From positions 1 through 64,000 of the forward strand of contig NZ_FTMA01000003.1 in the NCBI RefSeq assembly GCF_900155985.1: a stretch of 64,000 nt of DNA, in the 5' to 3' direction. Under the pieces are notes generated by a model. That model had not been told where the DNA came from and did no database searches. It saw only the letters and a program-made list of their open reading frames with translations. Below, one piece after another: positions 1 through 8,508 of this stretch; position 1 is the first letter of the stretch; the number at the start of each line of letters is the position of its first letter. The DNA comes from Maribacter ulvicola. Its GTDB lineage: Bacteria; Bacteroidota; Bacteroidia; Flavobacteriales; Flavobacteriaceae. The translations under genes were made by a program, and so were the position numbers.

Positions 1-479
1 GATCGATAAACAAACTTTGAGGGTATGCCCAGAACAGCTTCCCCATGTATCTTGTTCTTGGTTGCGGTACGTTGTTTTAAATAGGTATCCAATAAGCGGA
101 ACAACTGTAAGCATTCACTCTGGACATCCGTCAAGGCATTGTAAATAGGAACCTCGTTGATAAGGGCATACTCACATATGGCCTTGGCGTCGCTCTTATC
201 CGTTTTTACCTTGGCAAGTTTCATTTGAATGAAACGTTTGACAGATAATGGGTTTACTACTGAAACTATTACTCCATTTTTGTAAAGAAACTGGGCAAGT
301 CTATAATGATAGTAACCGGTAGCTTCCATAACCACCAATGAACCTTTGGGCAATTCCTTAAGGTATTTCCTGAACCCCGTTTCATTGTTCCTATACTGGT
401 GGCAACCTGCTTTACTACCATGTACATCAAAGACTTCCTTACTGATGTCAACTCCAAAAGTTTCTTTATATTTATTCAT
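1..479 (-). CDS. IS110-family transposase, N-terminal part (runs off the window)
   Basis: Reading leftward from the ATG at 479-477, an open frame of 159 codons continues to the window edge without a stop. It begins MNKYKETFGVDISKEVFDVH and then carries MEATGYYH and KTDKSDAKA. These are the D, E and D positions of the DEDD (RuvC-like) catalytic domain of IS110-family transposases. The C-terminal serine-containing domain would lie outside the window. A decayed C-terminal fragment of the same family lies at 2145-2366 but belongs to another copy. Family assignment is firm; the IS110 versus IS1111 subgroup cannot be decided from this half. Confidence 0.9.
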   Translation of the reverse strand, partial: MNKYKETFGVDISKEVFDVHGSKAGCHQYRNNETGFRKYLKELPKGSLVVMEATGYYHYRLAQFLYKNGVIVSVVNPLSVKRFIQMKLAKVKTDKSDAKAICEYALINEVPIYNALTDVQSECLQLFRLLDTYLKQRTATKNKIHGEAVLGIPSKFVYR

Positions 480-660
480 AGAAAATGATTTATGAAAGAA
501 CCGGCTACTTCTGCTCACAACAACTTGAAAACGAGATCTAAAGTCTCACAGAACTGAACGTGATCTAAGTAGTAAAAGAGAGAGGATTATCAATGTTGTC
601 GAAGTCTAAAGCTTCACCGTGTATAGTAACCTTAATTCTCTCTTTTGTTCTTTCTAGTTA
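480..660. other. Non-coding stretch upstream of IS110 transposase
   Basis: No gene is visible between the transposase start and about 690. The stretch holds an inverted pair AAAAGAGAGA (574-583) and TCTCTCTTTT (637-646), which could close a long stem-loop. In IS110-group elements the non-coding region next to the transposase start can encode the bridge RNA that pairs with target and donor DNA, so this is where one would sit. That role is inference from family knowledge; the element end was not located. Confidence 0.35.
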
Positions 661-693
661 TATCAACAATTTACTGAGAATCAAACTTAAGCC

Positions 694-814
694 GTGTATA
701 ATTAATGGCTAGTTCGAGCTTGCTTACGAAAATCCTCGCGTATTTTCTATTTGTTTTTTATTTGCTAAATTAGGTGCTTAAACACGCCACTAGTCATACA
801 CAAAACCGTTGGGC
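694..814 (+). repeat. attC-like structured repeat ending in GTTGGGC
   Basis: Two arms, 694-709 and 786-801, are imperfect inverted repeats (13 of 16 positions pair) around a loop of about 76 bases. They are followed at 808-814 by GTTGGGC, which fits the GTTRRRY core of integron recombination sites. The next gene starts 18 bases later, and just after its stop codon the complementary core GCCCAAC appears (2023-2029). This is the layout of an integron-type gene cassette. No integrase gene of that type is in the window, so the call rests on structure alone. Confidence 0.45.
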
Positions 815-831
815 ATAATATAAAGAAACGA

Positions 832-2013
832 TTGAAAACAGAATATCAAATAGTAGTTGACACAAAAAATGGATTATGCGAATCTATAGAATCTTTTAAG
901 AGTTTATTAAACATAAATTCCAAAATTACTCTTTCGGAAAGCACAATCGAATTTGACGAATTACATTTTGAATATAACCTTGAAATAAAAACACTTTCCA
1001 GTCAAAATCAAAGTATCTTCCATTTGGAAATATCTATAGACAATGGAAATAGCTATGATATCTATACAAAACTATTAAGATTAATTCGAGAAATTTTAAA
1101 CAAAGTAAGTCTTTCAATAAATATCTTATGGGATGATTTAAGTATAAAATATAGCGAAGAAGCTTATCCTCTTATCCATAAAACTGAAAATCTCTTGAGA
1201 AAACTAATAACCAAATTTATGGTTACGAATGTTGGACTTGAATGGACAAATGACAACTTACCTAAAGAGTTAAAAGATGGTTTAAAAAATGGAAAGAAAA
1301 ACAGAGCTTCACATTCAAACATCCTTCATAATTCGGATTTTATTCAATTAGCAGATTTCTTATTTAAACCTTACGCCAGTAAATCGTTCGACTTTCTCTT
1401 AAACGAATTAAAAAGTCAAAAGGAGAAAAATATAAAAACTAAAGATTTAACTGATTATATACCAAAATCAAATTGGGAAAGATACTTTACAGAAATTGTA
1501 AAATGCGATGACCAATTCTTTAGTAAAAGATGGTCAAAACTTTACGAATTGAGATGCTTGGTTGCTCACAATAGTTTCTTTACAGAGAAAGATTTAAAAG
1601 AGGTTGTTGATTTGACTTCGACACTTGACGAAATAATTATAAAAGCAATTTCGGAATTAAACAAAGTCACAGTACCTGAAGAAAATAAGGAAGAATTAGT
1701 TGAGAATTTAGCAATTAACTCAAGTGAAGTTTATGCTGAATTTTTAGAAAAATGGAAAGACCTCGAATTAGCTGTTATTTCACACGTAGAAAGGAAAAAT
1801 AAATTTGACTCTGAATTAAAAGAAACAGTTAAAATGAAAATAACTCGACCAAAATTAATCTTAAGTCGAGACAAATTACCTTACAGAAGGAACATAAACG
1901 CTCTAATGAATATTAGAAATAGTATTGTACATCAAATAGAACCAAGAGTTAAAGAAAAAACCTTATACAAATACATCGACAAGATGGACGAAATAATTAA
2001 GGGATTAAAATAA
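832..2013 (+). CDS. Hypothetical protein with two HEPN-like RxxxxH motifs
   Basis: A 393-residue protein starting at TTG (no ATG is nearby in frame). Two separate segments carry the R-x4-H signature of HEPN-superfamily RNases: RCLVAH at residues 241-246 and RNSIVH at 362-367. Each is embedded in predicted helices rich in Lys, Glu and Leu. Upstream of the first, residues about 110-190 are also helical and resemble Swt1/ApeA-like HEPN regions. There is no signal peptide or membrane segment, so it is probably cytoplasmic. The gene is isolated between an attC-like repeat and mobile-element debris, and it has no antitoxin-like partner. A role in RNA cleavage, defence or toxicity is inference from the HEPN motifs; the exact family is not recognised. 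Confidence 0.6.
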   Translation: MKTEYQIVVDTKNGLCESIESFKSLLNINSKITLSESTIEFDELHFEYNLEIKTLSSQNQSIFHLEISIDNGNSYDIYTKLLRLIREILNKVSLSINILWDDLSIKYSEEAYPLIHKTENLLRKLITKFMVTNVGLEWTNDNLPKELKDGLKNGKKNRASHSNILHNSDFIQLADFLFKPYASKSFDFLLNELKSQKEKNIKTKDLTDYIPKSNWERYFTEIVKCDDQFFSKRWSKLYELRCLVAHNSFFTEKDLKEVVDLTSTLDEIIIKAISELNKVTVPEENKEELVENLAINSSEVYAEFLEKWKDLELAVISHVERKNKFDSELKETVKMKITRPKLILSRDKLPYRRNINALMNIRNSIVHQIEPRVKEKTLYKYIDKMDEIIKGLK

Positions 2014-2022
2014 AAATACTAT

Positions 2023-2029
2023 GCCCAAC
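2023..2029 (+). repeat. GCCCAAC core downstream of the HEPN gene
   Basis: This heptamer, inside TATGCCCAAC, is the exact complement of GTTGGGC at 808-814 and fits the RYYYAAC core of an attC site. It lies 9 bases after the stop codon of the HEPN-like gene. No matching second half follows; the sequence runs into IS110 debris, so the site appears truncated. Confidence 0.35.
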
Positions 2030-2144
2030 AAAGAACTTAGGCAAAAAACAAACAAATTCTTCCTTTATCTAAGACAATGGTATTCTAGGCTCATAGATTC
2101 TAAAGTCAGATTTTTGAGCTTTTTTCATTCCATGTATCCGCGAT

Positions 2145-2366
2145 TTATCTAGGCAATACGGAAACGTAGGTTTCCTCATAGGGTCTACCAGATTTTGTTA
2201 TAGAAAAGCTATGTTTGAACAACTTATTTGAGACAGCAATCAATGCCAGTTTCTTGCTCTTCCCTTTGTTCAAGATTTGCTCATACACTTCTCTGCATGC
2301 TTGGTTATTAAAAATGAATCTTGGCAACACCATAAAAAGAGCGGACTGGTACGTGCAAAAGAGCAT
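2145..2366 (-). pseudogene. IS110-family transposase, C-terminal remnant
   Basis: The leftward frame encodes 73 residues including NNQACREVYEQILNKGKSKK, then KLALIAVSNKL and a final SGRPYEETYVSVLP. This is the characteristic C-terminal end of flavobacterial IS110-family transposases. The catalytic domain and everything upstream are missing, so this is a dead fragment. The rightward open frame that overlaps it has no recognisable family and is taken to be its shadow. Confidence 0.75.
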
Positions 2367-2439
2367 TATTCTTAAACACCTTATAGCTCTCCTCTTTTTC
2401 TATGTATATTTTTATGTAATACAATTTATAAAAATACGT
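2359..2439. repeat. 81-bp dispersed repeat, copy 1
   Basis: This segment recurs with a handful of substitutions and no length change at 3741-3821. Both copies begin AAGAGCATTATTCTTAAACA and end AAATACGT. Each copy lies a short way upstream of a rightward gene (the hydroxylase at 2470, the lipoprotein at 3881). It overlaps the 5' edge of the IS110 remnant by a few bases, so it may be element-derived. Confidence 0.7.
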
Positions 2440-2469
2440 TGTATGTAAATAATAAAACGAATTTAAACA

Positions 2470-3363
2470 ATGAATCATATAAATGATTATGCTTTCTTTA
2501 TAGCCATTCCTGTTTTTATCGTTCTAAAGCTTTTAGAGATTTATATAGGATGGAAAGACGATAAGCAAAATTATCTCACAAAAGACACACTTGTCAATAT
2601 TAGTTCAGGACTTATTTATTTTTTCATTAGCTTAATTACTAAATCATTCAAATTATTAATCTTTTTTCTGGCATATGATAATCTGAGGATTTTCACCATT
2701 GATTATACTATCTGGTGGAGTTGGCTAATTCTTTTCTTTTTAGATGATCTTACCTTTTACTGGGGACATCGAATTGCACATTCTGTTTCTTTTTATTGGG
2801 CTAGTCATGTGGTTCATCATTCATCTCAATATTTTAATTTTTCTACTGCTTTAAGGAAGACCTGGACGTATGACGCAACCGGACATTTTTTATTTTGGAT
2901 ATGGTTGCCAATTTTAGGGTTTCATCCTTTACAAGTTTTTAGTATGATCACCTTAAATTTCATATATCAATACTGGATTCATACTGAAAAGGTTGGTAAG
3001 TTACCTAAACCTATTGAACTCATATTTAATACACCTTCTCATCATAGAGTACATCATGGCTCAGATTTAAAATATTTAGATAAAAACCACGGAGGAGTAT
3101 TAATAATCTGGGATAGACTATTTGGCACATTTCAAGAGGAGGAAGAATCTCCAAATTATGGGTTAACAACGAACATTAATAGTAACAACCTATTTAAGGT
3201 TGAATTCCATGAGTGGCAAGGCTTACTAAAGCGAATAAAAAATAGCAAAGATATGTTCACAGGAATAAAGTACTTAGTAATGCCACCGGGTTGGAGTCAT
3301 GACAAAAGTACTTTGTCTACCAAAGAATTAAGACAACTAGAGAAAAGTCATTCTAAAAATTGA
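2470..3363 (+). CDS. Sterol desaturase / fatty acid hydroxylase family membrane protein
   Basis: A 297-residue integral membrane protein with hydrophobic helices near residues 8-25, 42-70, 80-92 and 140-168. It has the three histidine boxes of the di-iron fatty acid hydroxylase superfamily: H100-x3-H104, H113-x2-H116-H117 and H191-H192-x2-H195-H196. Proteins of this family hydroxylate or desaturate lipids at the cytoplasmic membrane using O2; the substrate cannot be told from sequence. The gene stands alone, with an 81-bp repeat copy immediately upstream and about 500 bases without genes downstream. Confidence 0.85.
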   Translation: MNHINDYAFFIAIPVFIVLKLLEIYIGWKDDKQNYLTKDTLVNISSGLIYFFISLITKSFKLLIFFLAYDNLRIFTIDYTIWWSWLILFFLDDLTFYWGHRIAHSVSFYWASHVVHHSSQYFNFSTALRKTWTYDATGHFLFWIWLPILGFHPLQVFSMITLNFIYQYWIHTEKVGKLPKPIELIFNTPSHHRVHHGSDLKYLDKNHGGVLIIWDRLFGTFQEEEESPNYGLTTNINSNNLFKVEFHEWQGLLKRIKNSKDMFTGIKYLVMPPGWSHDKSTLSTKELRQLEKSHSKN

Positions 3364-3880
3364 AATCACCATAAATACAATTATGCTATACATCATCTAA
3401 CTACCATTTTTAGAGTCCTTAAATATTATCTTAATATCCACACGTCCTTACAATTTAAGATTCCCTTTAGTGCATGTTCAATAATTCTAATTATGATTAT
3501 TGAAGGTATTTTTTCACAAAGAAAATATAGGATAATCAACACACATTTGGTATACGGTCGTAAACCGTAAAAGCTACGGTGCACCTATTACACCTCCCTA
3601 CTTTGTTTTAAAATTTAGTACTTTCATCATTATAATATTCAAAAAGGTTGCACTAATTACTTCCTTTACCCAAAATTCAAACTTCTAATATTCCAAATAG
3701 TTCTGAGCAACTGTATAGAAAGAGAGCACGCATGCGTGTCAAGAGCATTATTCTTAAACACGATATAGCCCTCCTCTTTTTCTAGCTATATTTTTATGTA
3801 ATATAAACTATAGAAATACGTAAAAGTCCGCTTGAACGCAACGCTTTAAATATGGAAGCATCTACTTAAAAAGTTAAATT
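3364..3880. other. Intergenic stretch with repeat copy 2
   Basis: No gene is supported here. The only structure seen is the second copy of the 81-bp repeat near the right end. There is also a short inverted motif around 3555-3570 (ACGGTCGTAAACCGT). Confidence 0.5.
3741..3821. repeat. 81-bp dispersed repeat, copy 2
   Basis: This is the direct, same-orientation copy of the segment at 2359-2439. It ends 59 bases before the lipoprotein start and could supply part of that gene's promoter region. Confidence 0.7.
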
Positions 3881-4258
3881 ATGAAACTAAAATTGTTATT
3901 TTTAATAGGACTATTGCTTGTCATTCTGTCATGTAATACTAATGATGAAAATCCGAAAACTGAAATTAATGGCAAATACATTGGAATTTTTGAACGAAAT
4001 GGAAAAAATTCTAATGTGGAGTTGACATTTAATGATGGAAATTGGACTGGTGAAAGTGAAATTGTGAAATTTCCTGCTTTGTGCAATGGTAGATATTCAT
4101 ACACAGCAAATATAATCACTTTCGAAAATGCCTGTCCTTGGACTGCTGAATTTGATTGGTCTCTAATTTTAGGTGGTGAATGGAATTATAGTTTTAATGG
4201 AAATTTGTTGATTTTAGCAAAAAAAAATGGAGATAAATATACCCTGACAAAACAGTAA
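3881..4258 (+). CDS. Small hypothetical lipoprotein
   Basis: A 125-residue protein with a lipoprotein signal: a basic start MKLK, a hydrophobic stretch, and lipobox VILSC with Cys at residue 18. The mature part is rich in beta-strand-forming residues (GKYIGIFERNGKN, NGRYSYTANIITF, WNYSFNGNLLILA) and resembles small lipocalin-like lipoproteins of Bacteroidota. The family is not recognised. Likely exported and lipid-anchored. It lies in an accessory stretch close to a repeat copy. Confidence 0.6.
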   Translation: MKLKLLFLIGLLLVILSCNTNDENPKTEINGKYIGIFERNGKNSNVELTFNDGNWTGESEIVKFPALCNGRYSYTANIITFENACPWTAEFDWSLILGGEWNYSFNGNLLILAKKNGDKYTLTKQ

Positions 4259-4312
4259 ACACATACTTTAACACCCTTACCCAAGCCCTTGATCTGAAAT
4301 AACTATTATTGC

Positions 4313-4336
4313 TAAGCCTCTCTACGGGGCTTTTTA
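4313..4336 (+). terminator. Probable rho-independent terminator
   Basis: Stem AAGCC / GGCTT around a short loop, followed by a run of T, lies about 55 bases after the lipoprotein gene. The following 390 bases up to the next gene show no further feature. Confidence 0.5.
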
Positions 4337-4725
4337 TACCGCGTTAGAAGTTCAACCCATATTAAAAATGTAATAGTTAAGTACTTTTTAAGTTTTGAGA
4401 TCAGCATTTCACAACTGATGCCAAGTCAAGTAGGCCTGCACCGATTTATAGATTTTTTTCGTTCAAATTTTAGCTATTTCTTACCTACCGGACAAAGCTT
4501 AAAAAGCTACATATAAGTTACAATCACTGGGCAAATCAACAATAATCAACAATGGATTTTTCCCAACTTGTGCCACAGGTAGATCACCTATAATTTATTG
4601 CTAATCCTAGGTTACTTTTAAACATTTCTGTGGAATAATTGAAGGTTCATAAAAGTTCACTAATTTAGTTGCCAAACCACGTAACTAGTCTTAATAAAAG
4701 CGTGTAGCCAATTAAAACAAACATC

Positions 4726-5490
4726 ATGTCAATATCAAAAGAATCAGAATTAATTGGAATGAAGAAAGTTAGTGAAGTTGTTGGTACTACACTTAAATTA
4801 ATGAGGGCATATGCTAAGATTGGTATGTCTACTAAAGAATTGGATACTTACGGAGGAAAAATTTTATTAAGTTTTGGAGCTAAATCTGCTCCTTATGAAA
4901 CTTATGATTTCCCAGGTTATACTTGTATAAGTGTAAACGAGGAAGCTGCTCATGGAATTCCATCTGAAAATAAAATACTAAAAGAAGGTGATTTAATAAA
5001 TATTGATGTTTCGGCTGAATTGAATGGTTTTTGGTCAGATAATGGAGGGTCTTTTGTACTTGGAAAAGATATTCATAACCACCAACCTCTTGTAGACGCT
5101 TCTAAAAACATCTTGAACAAGGCAATTAATACTATCAAAGGAGGAGTAAAAATAGCTGATATAGGATACTTGATAGAAACTGAAGCTAAAAACTCTGGCT
5201 TTAAAGTAATAAAAAACTTAGCTGGCCATGGAGTTGGAAGAAGTTTACATGAAGAACCTGAAAATATTTTAAATTATCGAGTTAAAACAAATCAAGAAAG
5301 GTTTAGAAAGAACACCACAGTTGCAATAGAAACTTTTATCTCTACAAAATCAACTTTTGCAGTGGAACTAAGTGATGGGTGGACTTTAGTTGGAAACAAA
5401 GGTGGTTATGTAACTCAACATGAACAGACAATATTGATTACGGATAAAAACCCTGTAATTCTAACTGAATCTAATGGAATGTGGAACTAA
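4726..5490 (+). CDS. map: Type I methionine aminopeptidase
   Basis: A 254-residue cytoplasmic enzyme that removes the N-terminal methionine of nascent proteins. All five metal ligands of the pita-bread fold are visible: D94 (NIDVS), D105 (SDNGG), H168 (AGHGVG), E202 (AIETF) and E233 (QHEQT). The substrate-binding His is at H76 (AAHGIPS). Length is normal for a type I enzyme without N-terminal extension. The gene stands alone, away from ribosomal protein genes, so it may be a second copy rather than the main map gene. It follows a 467-base spacer. Confidence 0.93.
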   Translation: MSISKESELIGMKKVSEVVGTTLKLMRAYAKIGMSTKELDTYGGKILLSFGAKSAPYETYDFPGYTCISVNEEAAHGIPSENKILKEGDLINIDVSAELNGFWSDNGGSFVLGKDIHNHQPLVDASKNILNKAINTIKGGVKIADIGYLIETEAKNSGFKVIKNLAGHGVGRSLHEEPENILNYRVKTNQERFRKNTTVAIETFISTKSTFAVELSDGWTLVGNKGGYVTQHEQTILITDKNPVILTESNGMWN

Positions 5491-5878
5491 AGTTGGCTAC
5501 GGTAAACTGAAGTAAAAAAGCTTAGAACATCCAAAACACCGCTATTTCCCTGTCCATAGATTCTAAAATTAGTTTCGTTAAGTTCTTTTTCATTGAATGT
5601 ATCATTTAATTTTGTAGTCGATATGGAAAGGGTAAGCTTCACCTGTATAAACCGTTTTATTGATAAAGACTTTACCACTACAACTAGTACTTCTTTTTTT
5701 TAATATCAAAAAAGCAAATGACACGTCAGTTATTTCTTGATGAATTAAATATCTTTGTATGCATAGTATATCATACTAATTATTATCCCAAATTCATTAA
5801 AAGCTGCCCGTTTTTTAAAGGTAAAATCAGTAGCTTCTGCTGGTAACATTATCTAGTAGCGCTTTAATTACAAACAGT
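5491..5878. other. Intergenic stretch, no gene supported
   Basis: A short leftward frame at 5487-5678 has no recognisable family. Part of it (about 5554-5608) resembles 2091-2142 at the DNA level, sharing CATAGATTCTAAA and TTTTTCATT..ATGTATC, so both may be decayed copies of one sequence. Nothing else is seen. Confidence 0.4.
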
Positions 5879-6616
5879 ATGTTTAGACATCAAGGTAAAA
5901 GCAGAAAATTAAAGCACAATCTGCAAATTGCCACTATATTATCATTTGTTGCCGGTATTGTAAATGTTACGGGTTTTTTAGCATACAACCAACTCACCAC
6001 CAATGTTACTGGGCATTTTGCATTATTTATGAATGATGTTGCCAATTTAGATTTCTGGAAAGGCACTGTTTATTTTCTTTATATTTTCTCTTTCCTTTTT
6101 GGGTCATTTTTCTCTAGTTTTCTAATTGAAAAATTTAGAATGAACAAGCGACTTAATATTTTCGTAATTCCTACTGCAATAGAATGTCTTATTCTAATAG
6201 CTATACCACTTTATAGTAACGCATTTACAATTTCCCAACCCAATCTAATTGTATGCACCCTTTTATTTGCCATGGGACTACAAAATTCTCTTGTCACCAA
6301 AATTTCAAATGCAGTAGTGAGAACTACACACCTTACAGGACTATTCACAGATTTGGGAATTGAACTTTCACAATTATTTTTTCCCGAAAGGCATCCAAAT
6401 AGTACACAGTTAAAATCTACAATTAGATTGCGTCTTTATATTATTTGTTTCTTTTTTCTTGGAGGAATATTGGGTGGTTACCTCTACCTACGGCTAAATC
6501 TAAAATTGAACGCCCTATTTGCTGGCGCTCTTATTTTACTGGCGAGCTTATTTTATGATGATTTTAAATATCAATTGATACGTACCAAAAGAAAATACAA
6601 CAAGCGTAGTTCATAG
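5879..6616 (+). CDS. DUF1275 (YoaK-like) membrane protein
   Basis: A 245-residue protein with about six hydrophobic segments. It shows the DUF1275 pattern: an N-terminal helix with GIVNVTGFLAYNQLTTNVTG, a central FAMGLQNSLVTKISN, then VVRTTHLTGLFTDLG. The family is found widely in bacteria as inner-membrane proteins of unknown function. The start ATG follows a 260-base spacer. No operon partner is visible; the next gene is 203 bases away. Confidence 0.88.
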   Translation: MFRHQGKSRKLKHNLQIATILSFVAGIVNVTGFLAYNQLTTNVTGHFALFMNDVANLDFWKGTVYFLYIFSFLFGSFFSSFLIEKFRMNKRLNIFVIPTAIECLILIAIPLYSNAFTISQPNLIVCTLLFAMGLQNSLVTKISNAVVRTTHLTGLFTDLGIELSQLFFPERHPNSTQLKSTIRLRLYIICFFFLGGILGGYLYLRLNLKLNALFAGALILLASLFYDDFKYQLIRTKRKYNKRSS

Positions 6617-6819
6617 ATAACAATTAAAAAGTAGCGAACTCATTATAATTTTCAGTATTTTTAGTATTAATACCAGTCCTAATTAAAACTATGAAAATTA
6701 CCTAAGAGCCATTCTTACGATACTATTTTGGGCTATTCTGGTTACCATTGTCCAAAACTTTTTAATGAGGGTTATTAGATCCATTTACAACTAATGAAAT
6801 ATAAACTATACCTGAACCT

Positions 6820-7503
6820 ATGAAACATCTACTTGCCTCTTTGCTTTTTTCAACACTATTAATTTCTTGTAATACATCCGATAAATCTAAAGCTACTTCT
6901 GCAGAAAGTACAGATGCTAAAACGACTACAGAAACAGTTGCCAAAACAGAAAAGCAATTAAAACCTATTGAAACAGATGAAGACCTTATTGCTACGGCAT
7001 TAATGGCTGCACCTGCAGAAAGCAGAGCCACCAGTAAAGTAATTGGCTATAATATGGCTGGAGAATTTGTTACGCTTAAAGAAGGTGACAACGAGTATAT
7101 TGTGTTGGCAGACGACCCAAAGAAAGATGGTTTTAATGCGGCATGCTACCACAAAGACCTAGAACCGTTTATGGCAAGAGGTAGAGCTTTGCGTGCAGAA
7201 GGAAAATCTGCAGAAGAGATATTCGCAACTCGTGAAGCAGAAGTAAAATCTGGAGCAATCAAAATCACCCCCGGTTCAGCATTACACATCTACTATGGCC
7301 CAAATTCAATGTATGATGCAGAAACATCTAAAGTAGACGGTGCAAAATTACGCTACGTGATTTATACGCCTTTTGCCACGTCTGCATCTATTGGCTTACC
7401 TGAGACCCCGTCCGCACCTAACCACCCATGGATCATGAATCCTGGTACACACAGAGCACATATTATGATTTCTCCGTTAGCAAATGAAGAGGGAGAAAAT
7501 TAG
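6820..7503 (+). CDS. Hypothetical lipoprotein
   Basis: A 227-residue protein. Residues 1-17 form a lipoprotein signal ending in LLISC. A low-complexity Ser/Thr/Ala/Lys linker follows to about residue 50, then a globular domain. The globular part contains conserved-looking segments (TALMAAPAESRA, PFMARGRALRAEG, HIYYGPNSMYDAE, PWIMNPGTHRAHIMI), suggesting a real conserved family, but I do not recognise it. It is probably periplasmic or outer-membrane anchored. A 13-copy heptamer repeat begins immediately after its stop codon. Confidence 0.65.
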   Translation: MKHLLASLLFSTLLISCNTSDKSKATSAESTDAKTTTETVAKTEKQLKPIETDEDLIATALMAAPAESRATSKVIGYNMAGEFVTLKEGDNEYIVLADDPKKDGFNAACYHKDLEPFMARGRALRAEGKSAEEIFATREAEVKSGAIKITPGSALHIYYGPNSMYDAETSKVDGAKLRYVIYTPFATSASIGLPETPSAPNHPWIMNPGTHRAHIMISPLANEEGEN

Positions 7504-7504
7504 A

Positions 7505-7595
7505 GTTAGGAGTTAGGAGTTAGGAGTTAGGAGTTAGGAGTTAGGAGTTAGGAGTTAGGAGTTAGGAGTTAGGAGTTAGGAGTTAGGAGTTAGGA
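7505..7595. repeat. Tandem heptanucleotide repeat (GTTAGGA)13
   Basis: Thirteen perfect head-to-tail copies of GTTAGGA start two bases after the lipoprotein stop codon and end 133 bases before the next gene. Because the unit is perfect and short, copy number is probably variable between strains. It lies outside coding sequence. Confidence 0.98.
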
Positions 7596-7728
7596 GAAAT
7601 TAAATTTAAAATTAAATTCGACCAATAAAACTCAGAATTAAACATTTAATTTTATCGGCTTTTGTACTTTGTGCTTAAGACTAAATACGTCACACTAACT
7701 ACTCATAACTATCTACTATCTTCGCAGT

Positions 7729-8508
7729 ATGAATACAATTGATATTAGAACGGTAGATGTTGTTCAATATTTACAGCCCTTACGAGAAGGCGGCTCCATG
7801 CCTGCCATTGTAAAGGCCGATGACGATTTTTTGTATGTTCTTAAGTTTAGAGGATCGGGACAAGGTAAAAAATCGCTCATTTCTGAATTTATTGGTGGCG
7901 AGTTGGCGCGGGCCATTGGTTTAAAAGTACCTGAATTGGTCTTCATGAATCTAGAAGATTCTTTTAGACAAACGGAACCTGATGAGGAAATTCAAGATCT
8001 ATTGAAATTTAGCGTAGGGCTCAATCTTGGCCTACACTTTCTTTCTGGTGCCATTACATTTGACCCCTTAATTTCTACGGCAGATGCTATGATAGCTTCC
8101 AAGGTCGTAGTTTTAGATAGCTTGATCAGTAACATAGACCGTACCGCAAAAAATGCAAATCTATTGTTTTGGCATAATGAATTATGGGTAATAGATAATG
8201 GGGCAAGTTTCTACTTTCATCATAATTGGGAGACTTGGGAGAGTCACCTTACCAGAACATTTCCGTTTATAAAAGACCACGTGCTTTTACAACAAGCCAC
8301 TGCCCTACCTGAAGCTGCTGCTGAAATTCAAAAATTTATTACGCTAGAGAAAGTAACTGAAATAGTTTCAAACATACCAGAAGATTGGTTAACAAGTGAG
8401 TCTGATATTCTAAATGCGAATGAAAAAAGAGCAGCTTACATTCAATTTATAACCACTAAGCTATCTATGATTAATGTTTTAGTAAAAGAAGCGGAAGATG
8501 CAAGATAG
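7729..8508 (+). CDS. HipA-like kinase-fold protein
   Basis: A 259-residue protein resembling the kinase core of HipA-type proteins. It has an N-terminal nucleotide-binding segment with YVLKFRGSGQGKKSLISE (Lys near residue 40), a catalytic-loop-like LDSLISNIDRTAKNANLLF near residue 127, and VIDNGASFYFHH near residue 151, which matches the metal-binding D-x-G region. It overlaps the next gene by 11 bases, which is typical of the conserved HipA-like/DUF3037 pair. Whether it phosphorylates a target is unknown. It is smaller than classical HipA (about 440 residues) and has no HipB-like HTH partner. Confidence 0.8.
   Translation: MNTIDIRTVDVVQYLQPLREGGSMPAIVKADDDFLYVLKFRGSGQGKKSLISEFIGGELARAIGLKVPELVFMNLEDSFRQTEPDEEIQDLLKFSVGLNLGLHFLSGAITFDPLISTADAMIASKVVVLDSLISNIDRTAKNANLLFWHNELWVIDNGASFYFHHNWETWESHLTRTFPFIKDHVLLQQATALPEAAAEIQKFITLEKVTEIVSNIPEDWLTSESDILNANEKRAAYIQFITTKLSMINVLVKEAEDAR

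Noticed and set aside
2215-2448. Rightward frame of 77 codons
   Set aside because: It lies over the leftward IS110 C-terminal remnant, which has clear family similarity; the rightward product does not.
5487-5678. Leftward frame of 63 codons after the methionine aminopeptidase gene
   Set aside because: No family resemblance; part of it resembles a decayed stretch at 2091-2142 in which the matching frame has stops.
6617-6819. Short open frame with hydrophobic residues before the lipoprotein gene
   Set aside because: It has no start codon in frame (an upstream stop directly precedes it) and only about 35 codons; treated as intergenic.
7505-7595. CRISPR array
   Set aside because: The units are contiguous heptamers without spacers; no cas gene is in the window.
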